Source of the DNA: Anaerolineales bacterium
Lineage (GTDB): Bacteria; Chloroflexota; Anaerolineae; Anaerolineales; Villigracilaceae
NCBI GenBank assembly: GCA_020634885.1
Contig: JACKAW010000003.1
Span: 1-64,000, forward strand
Length of the DNA: 64,000 nucleotides
Direction of reading: 5' to 3'
Made by a program: the position numbers and the translations under genes. Below, one piece after another: positions 58,124-64,000 of this stretch (position 1 is the stretch's first letter; each line of letters starts with the position of its first letter). The notes under the pieces are model-generated. The model searched no databases. It was not told where the DNA came from and saw only the letters and a program-made list of their open reading frames with translations.

Positions 58124-60700
58124 ATGAAAACATTCAAAAAAATCATGGGGCGGCTACTTCTTGGGGTACTTATCATTGTTCTTGTTCTCGCAGCGGGGGC
58201 TTTTTATTATTTCAAAAGTTACCTGCCTGGCACGGTTGCGCAGCAATCCTTCCCGCAAACTGACGGAGAAATTCAACTTGCAGGGCTGGATGGCGAAGTG
58301 AACATCTATCGCGACGCGATGGGCATTCCGCACATCTATGCTGAAACCGCACACGATCTGTTCTTTGCGCAGGGCTACGTCCACGCGCAAGACCGCTTCT
58401 GGCAAATGGACTCGTGGCGGCATATCGGTTCGGGTGAACTTTCCGAAATGTTCGGCGAAGGTCAGGTTGAAACCGATGCCTTTTTGCGAACCCTCGGCTG
58501 GCGCAAAACCGCCGAAGCCGAATTGGCACAACTCGACCCCGAATCACTTGCCATTCTCAATGCCTACACCGAAGGCGTGAACGCCTACCTCAAAGATCAT
58601 GGCGATACAGCCCTCAGCCTTGAATACGCCGTCCTCGGTTTGCTCAGCCCCGATTACGTCATCGAGCCGTGGGAACCCGTCCACTCGCTCACGTGGGGCA
58701 AAGCCATGGCATGGGATCTGCGCGGCAACATGGGCGACGAGATCGAACGCGCCGAACTGCTCAAGGTACTCACCCCTGAACAACTGGCATACATCTATCC
58801 TGAGTATCCCAAAGACCACCCCGTTATCGTCAATAAGATCGGCGAAGGTGAAACTGCAAGTGTGGATACTCAAACCCCAAACCTTGACTATTCCTCCCTT
58901 AACCTTGACGCGATCACATACAACGCCTCTTTACTCGACCCGGTGCTGGGTCCGCTCGGCGATGGAATTGGTTCAAACTCCTGGGCTGTTTCCGGCACAT
59001 TGACGGATACCGGTATGCCTTATCTTGTCAACGACCCGCATCTTGGTATTCAAATGCCATCCATCTGGTATCAAGTCGGCTTGCATTGCGTGGAAAAGAC
59101 CGAAGCATGTCCCTACCAGGTTGCAGGCTTTTCCTTCGCGGGTGTGCCCGGCGTGGTCATCGGTCACAATGACCGCATCGCATGGGGCTTCACCAACGTT
59201 GGACCCGATGTGATGGACTTGTACATTGAAAAAGTTAACCCTGAAAACCCAAACCAATATGAATTCAACGGGGAATGGGTCGATTTTGAATCCTACGAAG
59301 AAACCATCAACATTGTTGGCGGCGAGCCGATCACCATGACCGTCCTCAAAACCCGCCACGGACCGGTCATCTCCAGCACGTACGGGCTTACCAAAGATGT
59401 TGGCGACCCGGAAGACAAGGAATTTGTTCCATTCAAAGATCGTGTCGGCGGCGTGGAATTGCCCGAGCAGTACGTGGTCGCCCTCGCATGGACAGCGCTG
59501 ACTCCTTCCACTCCATTTGAGGCGATCTGGGGATTTGACAAGGCTCAAAACTGGGAAGAATTCCGTGAGGCGGCAAGTGGTTTTCATGTACCCGCCCAAA
59601 ACCTGTTATACGCCGATGTGGAAGGGAATATCGGCTACCAAATGCCCGGGGATGTTCCCATCCGCAAGAACGGCGATGGCACCCTACCTGTGCCCGGCTG
59701 GACAGACGAGTACGATTGGGTGGGTTTCATTCCCTTTGAAGAACTGCCCTACACCTTCAACCCCGAAGAAGGCTACATCGTCACCGCCAATAACCAGGTC
59801 AATCCGTGGGATTATCCCTACCTCATCACCAAAGACTGGGACTATGGCTACCGCGCCCAACAAATTGTGAACAGAATCGAATCGGCGCCGGGCAAAATTG
59901 ACAAAGCCTACCTGCAATCGATGCAGGGCGATAGCACCGACCTGAACGCGCAAAGCATCATCCCTGTTTGGAGTGAGATCGAGTACGCCGATGCCACAGC
60001 CAACGAAGCACATGCTCTTGATCTGATGAAGAATTGGGATACTGTCTGCAACGCCGATTCTCAGGCATGTGCCGTCTTTGAATACTTCTGGTGGAATTTA
60101 GACCAGAACACCCTCAACGATAACCTGCCAGAGAAGAACTCCGTCAGCGGCGGCTCGCAGAACTTTGAAACCTTCCGCCTGTTGCTGCCCGAACCCGATA
60201 ACTTCTTCTGGGACGATACGACCACCGAAGATGTGGTTGAAACCCGTAATGATATTTTCATCGCCTCTCTGGTTGAAACCGTTTCGCAAATGGAAGATCA
60301 ATACGGCAAAGACCCCGCCAAGTGGCCGCGCTGGGGCGAATTGCACACCGCCACCTTTGAAAACCAAACTCTCGGGAAATCTGGCGTGTTTCTGATCGAA
60401 GACCTCTTCAACCGTGGACCGTTCGAAACCAGCGGCGGACAGAGCATCGTCAACGCCACCGGTTGGGATGTTGGCACCGGCTTCTTCGTAGACTGGCTGC
60501 CCTCCATGCGTATGATCGTGGACTTTAACAACCTGAACGACTCGCTCACCGTCCACACTACCGGGCAATCGGGTCATGCGTATCACCCGCATTACATTGA
60601 TATGGCTCCGCTTTGGGCTGGGGTCGAATACTACCCCATGTGGTGGGATCAAGATTCGATCATTGCAGATGCTGAAGGGCATTTGGTGTTGAAGCCGTAA
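58124..60700 (+). CDS. Penicillin acylase family protein (Ntn hydrolase, S45)
   Basis: 858 residues from MKTFKKIMGRLL (GGAGG 6 nt upstream; the frame is open 45 nt further). A signal anchor covers ~8-30. The alpha-chain region starts IYRDAMGIPHIYAETAHDLF and QGYVHAQDRFWQMD. The autocatalytic site is GDGIGSNSWAVSG: Ser284 after Gly283 would become the beta-chain N-terminus and nucleophile. Later marks are NDPHLGIQMPSIWYQVGL and FAGVPGVVIGHNDRIAWG. The family cleaves amides such as penicillin G or acyl-homoserine lactones; the natural substrate here is unknown. Exported, membrane-tethered. Confidence 0.92.
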   Translation: MKTFKKIMGRLLLGVLIIVLVLAAGAFYYFKSYLPGTVAQQSFPQTDGEIQLAGLDGEVNIYRDAMGIPHIYAETAHDLFFAQGYVHAQDRFWQMDSWRHIGSGELSEMFGEGQVETDAFLRTLGWRKTAEAELAQLDPESLAILNAYTEGVNAYLKDHGDTALSLEYAVLGLLSPDYVIEPWEPVHSLTWGKAMAWDLRGNMGDEIERAELLKVLTPEQLAYIYPEYPKDHPVIVNKIGEGETASVDTQTPNLDYSSLNLDAITYNASLLDPVLGPLGDGIGSNSWAVSGTLTDTGMPYLVNDPHLGIQMPSIWYQVGLHCVEKTEACPYQVAGFSFAGVPGVVIGHNDRIAWGFTNVGPDVMDLYIEKVNPENPNQYEFNGEWVDFESYEETINIVGGEPITMTVLKTRHGPVISSTYGLTKDVGDPEDKEFVPFKDRVGGVELPEQYVVALAWTALTPSTPFEAIWGFDKAQNWEEFREAASGFHVPAQNLLYADVEGNIGYQMPGDVPIRKNGDGTLPVPGWTDEYDWVGFIPFEELPYTFNPEEGYIVTANNQVNPWDYPYLITKDWDYGYRAQQIVNRIESAPGKIDKAYLQSMQGDSTDLNAQSIIPVWSEIEYADATANEAHALDLMKNWDTVCNADSQACAVFEYFWWNLDQNTLNDNLPEKNSVSGGSQNFETFRLLLPEPDNFFWDDTTTEDVVETRNDIFIASLVETVSQMEDQYGKDPAKWPRWGELHTATFENQTLGKSGVFLIEDLFNRGPFETSGGQSIVNATGWDVGTGFFVDWLPSMRMIVDFNNLNDSLTVHTTGQSGHAYHPHYIDMAPLWAGVEYYPMWWDQDSIIADAEGHLVLKP

Positions 60701-60707
60701 AATAAGA

Positions 60708-60749
60708 AAAAAAAGTGACTGTCACCTTGAAGGTGACAGTCACTTTTTT
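60708..60749. terminator. Bidirectional terminator after penicillin acylase
   Basis: AAAAAAGTGACTGTCACC / GGTGACAGTCACTTTTTT, near-perfect, 4-nt loop. It overlaps the last codons of the convergent VanZ-like gene. Confidence 0.92.
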
Positions 60750-61099
60750 AATCGAAGCGCTATCCATCCACCCGCAACCACGCCAACATAACCAGCCAGC
60801 AGATCAACCAGGTCGAAAGTGCGGGCAGAGAAATACTGTTGTGAGTATTCTTCGGCAGCGATGGCTAGAGCGAGGATCAAACCCACTGAAAGGGCAACCC
60901 GTTTCGGGTCTGGGTTGAAGCGGGAAAGAAATGCTGAGGTGAGAAAAAAGTTGAGGAGTCCAAAAAGGACGAGGTGTCCGACCTTATCCCCATTTGGAAA
61001 ATCATAGAAGCTGCGAACGAATGGCGGCAAAGCATTTATATCCGCAAGGATGATGACGAGGACGATGAAGAGGGTAAAAAGAAAAGCAAGATATTTCAT
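60740..61099 (-). CDS. VanZ-like membrane protein
   Basis: 119 residues, four spans. NGDKVGHLVLFGLLNFFL and AEEYSQQYFSARTFDLVDLL are the VanZ family motifs (GDKxxHxxxF; E.xQ...R..D..D). VanZ proteins affect susceptibility to lipoglycopeptides and are of unknown biochemistry. It is the third of three same-strand envelope genes. Confidence 0.88.
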   Translation of the reverse strand: MKYLAFLFTLFIVLVIILADINALPPFVRSFYDFPNGDKVGHLVLFGLLNFFLTSAFLSRFNPDPKRVALSVGLILALAIAAEEYSQQYFSARTFDLVDLLAGYVGVVAGGWIALRLKK

Positions 61100-61130
61100 A
61101 AAAAAACAGGCTGGGGTTTACCCAGCCTGT
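61100..61130 (-). terminator. Terminator between the DUF368 and VanZ-like genes
   Basis: On the minus strand ACAGGCTGGG / CCCAGCCTGT then TTTTTTT. It lies 6 nt past the DUF368 stop and overlaps the region just before the VanZ-like ATG. Confidence 0.85.
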
Positions 61131-61136
61131 GATGTT

Positions 61137-62060
61137 TCAGGATGCATCCGGACTGCGACGATTGGCGAAGTATTCCATCACCAGCACCAAGCCCACTCCG
61201 AGGATCATAAGCAGAATGGCGAGAACAACCTCGCCGTTGAAAGCGGACGGAATGAAGTTGGTTTCCTTTATAAAGGTTTCGCTGATTGGTTCAAAAATCT
61301 TCCAAGGCCAAACCTTGCGGAGCGACCCCACCATGAAGCCGATCAGAATGGTCACAACAAGGTCGTGGTTCTTATGCAGCATCCAGCGCAAAAGGCGGAC
61401 GAAAGCCAAAAGCCCTGTTACTGCGCCAATGCCTACAATGGTAATCGTTACCAGGTCAAAATCTTTAACGGCGCCGAGAATAAAAGTATATTTTCCAAGA
61501 AGCACGAGGATGAACGCGCCTGAAATACCGGGGAGGATCATGGCACAGATCGCCAGCGCGCCGCTCAAAAAGAGCAATAACGGCGTATGGGGTGTTTCTG
61601 ATGGTGTTAAGCCTACCAAAATATAGGCGCCAACCGCAGATGCCAACCCCGCAAGAATGTTCACGGCATTCCAACTCTTAACACGTGTGCGAACTGCAAT
61701 GATGGAGGCAATGATCAGACCAAAAAAGAATGACCAAATGTATACAGGGTAATTTTCAAGCGTCCAATGCAGGGCATGGGCAAGCGTAAGCACGGCAGTA
61801 CCGATACCCAAAGCAAGTGCAAGCAGGAATTTCCATGGAAAATTAGAAAATGCTTCTTTCCACTTGAAGGTCAAAACACGGCGGATAAAGGGCATATCCA
61901 CCGAACTGATGGACTCGAGCAGTTCATCATAGATACCTAAAATGAACGCCATGGTGCCGCCAGAAACACCTGGCACAACATCTGCCGCACCCATGGCAAA
62001 CCCACGAGCACTGATCCAAAAATGATCTATTAAAGAACGTTCTTTATTATTGTTTTCCAT
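61137..62060 (-). CDS. DUF368 family membrane protein, PopT-like undecaprenyl-phosphate translocase
   Basis: 307 residues from MENNNKERSLIDHF (ATG 62058-62060, AGGTG upstream; a TTG 24 nt earlier is the other option). About eight or nine spans. GAADVVPGVSGGTMAFILGIY and MILPGISGAFILVLLGKY are the twin DUF368 motifs (xPGxSGxT). DUF368 proteins are reported as undecaprenyl-phosphate flippases that recycle the carrier lipid. It lies between VanZ-like and DedA genes. Confidence 0.9.
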   Translation of the reverse strand: MENNNKERSLIDHFWISARGFAMGAADVVPGVSGGTMAFILGIYDELLESISSVDMPFIRRVLTFKWKEAFSNFPWKFLLALALGIGTAVLTLAHALHWTLENYPVYIWSFFFGLIIASIIAVRTRVKSWNAVNILAGLASAVGAYILVGLTPSETPHTPLLLFLSGALAICAMILPGISGAFILVLLGKYTFILGAVKDFDLVTITIVGIGAVTGLLAFVRLLRWMLHKNHDLVVTILIGFMVGSLRKVWPWKIFEPISETFIKETNFIPSAFNGEVVLAILLMILGVGLVLVMEYFANRRSPDAS

Positions 62061-62115
62061 TTTCACCTGTTCAATTCCAATCAATTTTAAAATTTTTACT
62101 GAAAGCTAAGCAGCG

Positions 62116-62142
62116 GGTCGAAATAAACTAGACATCGTGAAG
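62116..62142. repeat. 27-nt dispersed repeat, copy 2
   Basis: Identical to 44642-44668 over 27 nt. Here it lies upstream of the DUF368 gene, in the opposite orientation relative to the neighbouring gene. Confidence 0.8.
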
Positions 62143-62173
62143 AAAGATTTCATCCACGAGCACCCAAAGTCAA

Positions 62174-62818
62174 TTACTTAGCCACGTGAGCTGCTTCCTG
62201 GCGGTGCTTCCACCATTCAAAGATCATTGGCAGCACCGAAACTAAAATGATAACAATAATGACCAGTTCAAAATTCTTTTTGACGAAGGGAATATTGCCA
62301 AAGAAATACCCAAGCAGGGTAAAAACGAAAACCCAGGAAATACCGCCCACGATATTGTAGGTAGCGAAGTAAGTGTAAGACATGCGCCCAATACCCGCCA
62401 CAAACGGCGCAAAGGTTCGCACAATAGGCACAAAACGCGCAAGAAAAATGGCTTTACCGCCATGCTTTTCAAAAAAGGCGTGGGTTTTATCAAGATATTC
62501 CTTCTTGATCCATTTGATGTTGTAAGCGCGATCACCAAGATAATGACCAATGGAATAATTGACCGCATCGCCCAACACTGCCGCAACTGCCAACAGCGCA
62601 ATAATGCTCCACACATTCAAAGAGCCGAGCGCAGCAAACGTCCCTGCTGCAAACAGGAGCGAGTCGCCGGGCAAAAAAGGCATAACCACCAACCCCGTCT
62701 CAACAAAGATCACCGCAAAAAGAATGCCATACGTCCACGCGCCATAGGTGGTGATGATCGTCTGCAAATACTCATCAAGGTGCAGAAACAAATCAATTGC
62801 GTTCTTAATAATTTCCAT
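62174..62818 (-). CDS. DedA/VTT family membrane protein
   Basis: 214 residues. FVETGLVVMPFLPGDSLLFA at the N-terminal re-entrant helix, GDAVNYSIGHYLG, and FLARFVPIVRTFAPFVAGIG are the DedA motifs including the essential Arg pair. Members such as UptA carry undecaprenyl phosphate back across the membrane; others scramble lipids. No strong ribosome site. It is followed by the DUF368 gene on the same strand. Confidence 0.92.
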   Translation of the reverse strand: MEIIKNAIDLFLHLDEYLQTIITTYGAWTYGILFAVIFVETGLVVMPFLPGDSLLFAAGTFAALGSLNVWSIIALLAVAAVLGDAVNYSIGHYLGDRAYNIKWIKKEYLDKTHAFFEKHGGKAIFLARFVPIVRTFAPFVAGIGRMSYTYFATYNIVGGISWVFVFTLLGYFFGNIPFVKKNFELVIIVIILVSVLPMIFEWWKHRQEAAHVAK

Positions 62819-62863
62819 TTTTTTAGTTGCTCACTTTCATCTTTTATTGACAACGGGCGAAGA

Positions 62864-63142
62864 TTATACACTGCTTTTATTTGCGGGTTTTATACGGCTC
62901 AACCAATCACCTAGGATAAGAATTATCAAACTTCCCAACACCCCTGCCCCCAGATCTAAAATCCCAAAAGGGTACAGCGTTATGCCAAACCACATCCCTG
63001 CAAATTGCCCAAGCATAAAACCAAGCGCACCAAGAAACAATGAAAGCAACAAACGCCAGCCGTTTCCACCGCGAACAGCATGAAACAAAGCTCCCAAAAG
63101 AAACGCAATGACCAAACCAAAAAGAATACTGGGAATGCTCAT
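62864..63142 (-). CDS. GlsB/YeaQ/YmgE-like small membrane protein
   Basis: 92 residues, three hydrophobic segments with Gly-rich small-residue faces (LFGLVIAFLLGALFHAVRGG, LLLSLFLGALGFMLGQFAG, LGAGVLGSLIILILGDWL). The pattern resembles the transglycosylase-associated/GlsB family, but the match is loose and a plain small membrane protein is the alternative. Confidence 0.55.
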   Translation of the reverse strand: MSIPSILFGLVIAFLLGALFHAVRGGNGWRLLLSLFLGALGFMLGQFAGMWFGITLYPFGILDLGAGVLGSLIILILGDWLSRIKPANKSSV

Positions 63143-63247
63143 AAGATCATCACGCCCTGAGTATCAATATAAAAGTTAGTGTACAAGGTGCTGCTCCTTT
63201 TTCCACTTTCCAAGCTCACAATATCTGACTACGCGCAAAACTAAAAA

Positions 63248-64000
63248 TTATTGGATAATTCCACCGCCGAGCATTTTCTCCCCTACATAGAATACCGCCG
63301 CCTGACCCTTCGTCGCATCTCGTACAGGCGCATCAAACCGGACTGTAACCTGATTCTCGTCCATCGGCTCCACCCACGCTGGAACCTCCTTCGCCGTATA
63401 GCGGGTCTTCACATCCGCACGGAAAGGTTCGGCAGGCGCTTCACCATTTACCCAGTTCACATCGCGGGCAGTTAATTCAGTAGTTCCCATCTGCTCCTGT
63501 GTGCCGACAATGAGGGTGTTACTTTGCGCCTTTTTGGTAATAACGTACAACGGAACCGGCGAAGCCACGCCCAACCCCTTACGCTGACCAATGGTGTAAT
63601 TTGCCAAGCCGTTATGCTCGCCAATAACCCTGCCTTCAGGCGTTTCGATGCTGCCCGGCTTTAACATTTCTGGGGCATTTCGCTGAAGAAAGTTTCGATA
63701 ATCTTCCCCTGCCAAAAAGCAAAGGTCTTGCGAATCTTTTCGAGAGGCGGTCGGCAAACCAAAGCGTTCGGCAATGGCACGAATTTCAGGCTTGGGATAT
63801 TCCCCAACCGGAAAAAGCGCGTACTTCAACTTCTCCTGCCCCAATACATGCAAGACATAAGACTGGTCTTTGGAGTGATCGACAGCGCGAAGTAAATTTC
63901 GCAATCCGCCCTCTGTATTCTGAATTCTGACATAATGCCCCGTTGCCATAAACTCTGCCCCCAAAGCCAGTGCATGGTTTAGCAAAAATGTCCAACGAAT
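63248..64000 (-). CDS. mnmA: tRNA-specific 2-thiouridylase MnmA, C-terminal part (cut by the right edge)
   Basis: The frame runs through the window edge; visible are ~251 residues beginning IRWTFLLNHALALGAEFMA. TGHYVRI, DQSYVLHVLGQ, ASRKDSQDLCFLAGEDYRNF (with the second catalytic Cys) and GQRKGLGVASPVPLYV identify MnmA. It puts sulfur on U34 of tRNAs for Lys, Glu and Gln. The N-terminal ATP-binding part lies outside the window. Confidence 0.95.
   Translation of the reverse strand: MRWTFLLNHALALGAEFMATGHYVRIQNTEGGLRNLLRAVDHSKDQSYVLHVLGQEKLKYALFPVGEYPKPEIRAIAERFGLPTASRKDSQDLCFLAGEDYRNFLQRNAPEMLKPGSIETPEGRVIGEHNGLANYTIGQRKGLGVASPVPLYVITKKAQSNTLIVGTQEQMGTTELTARDVNWVNGEAPAEPFRADVKTRYTAKEVPAWVEPMDENQVTVRFDAPVRDATKGQAAVFYVGEKMLGGGIIQ

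Noticed and set aside
1..64000. CRISPR arrays, insertion sequences and rRNA genes.
   Set aside because: No regularly spaced repeats, no transposase-like frame and no rRNA-like stretch were seen on reading the window.

Overview
The window looks like a chromosomal segment of an Anaerolineae-type Chloroflexota bacterium. I infer this from protein style, not from a marker gene. The cues are many lipoproteins with Thr/Pro-rich linkers, an ECF sigma factor paired with a DUF5667-type membrane anti-sigma candidate, a topoisomerase I carrying an extra N-terminal zinc ribbon, YtxH and DUF368 membrane proteins, no outer-membrane or LPS genes, and several genes whose -10 box lies only 6-10 nt before the ATG (probable leaderless mRNAs). 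Base composition is moderate, with clearly AT-rich islands at 16-19 kb.

Layout. 0-8 kb (minus strand): the first codons of a secreted-protein paralog at the left edge, a HerA/FtsK-like ATPase, a GT-C membrane protein with ECF sigma and DUF5667 partner, a DUF5666 lipoprotein and a phospholipase-D lipoprotein. 8-15.5 kb: murJ, PAP2-like, xseA-xseB, a HIT protein and two tandem DUF3048 lipoproteins, each split by an SdrD-B-like domain. 15.5-21.3 kb (minus): the accessory highlight. A secreted Ig-repeat protein with a conserved membrane/charged core is followed by a small membrane protein. Then comes a second, signal-less copy of the core (broken by two stop codons) joined to an HEFGH metallopeptidase-like C-terminus, and then a translationally coupled lipoprotein and another small membrane protein. 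This has the shape of a polymorphic toxin locus with an orphan C-terminal cassette and candidate immunity genes.

21.4-37.4 kb: tRNA-Leu, dGTPase, greA, topA, manC, dprA, rimM-khpA-rpsP, a PrsW-like/GAF fusion, ffh, a Phd/VapC pair, truncated haemoglobin, thrB, TerC. 37.5-44.6 kb: a beta-oxidation operon (SCP2, thiolase, FadN-type fusion, two acyl-CoA dehydrogenases) with a TetR regulator and two palindromic operator candidates. 44.6-52.2 kb: epimerase, small membrane proteins, methyltransferase and a decayed relative of it, spermidine-synthase-like protein, DUF1461 and GNAT. 52.3-55.3 kb: fabG, Asp23, nusB, tatA, tatC. 55.4-64 kb: a large starch-binding-like lipoprotein, a penicillin acylase, then VanZ, DUF368 (PopT-like), DedA, GlsB-like and the 3' part of mnmA.

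The central metabolism and information genes are ordinary. Points worth a second look are the toxin-like locus with its duplicated 84-nt leader, the DUF3048/SdrD-B hybrids, the shared palindromic -10 box between two apparently leaderless divergent genes, and the pairing of two undecaprenyl-phosphate flippase families.
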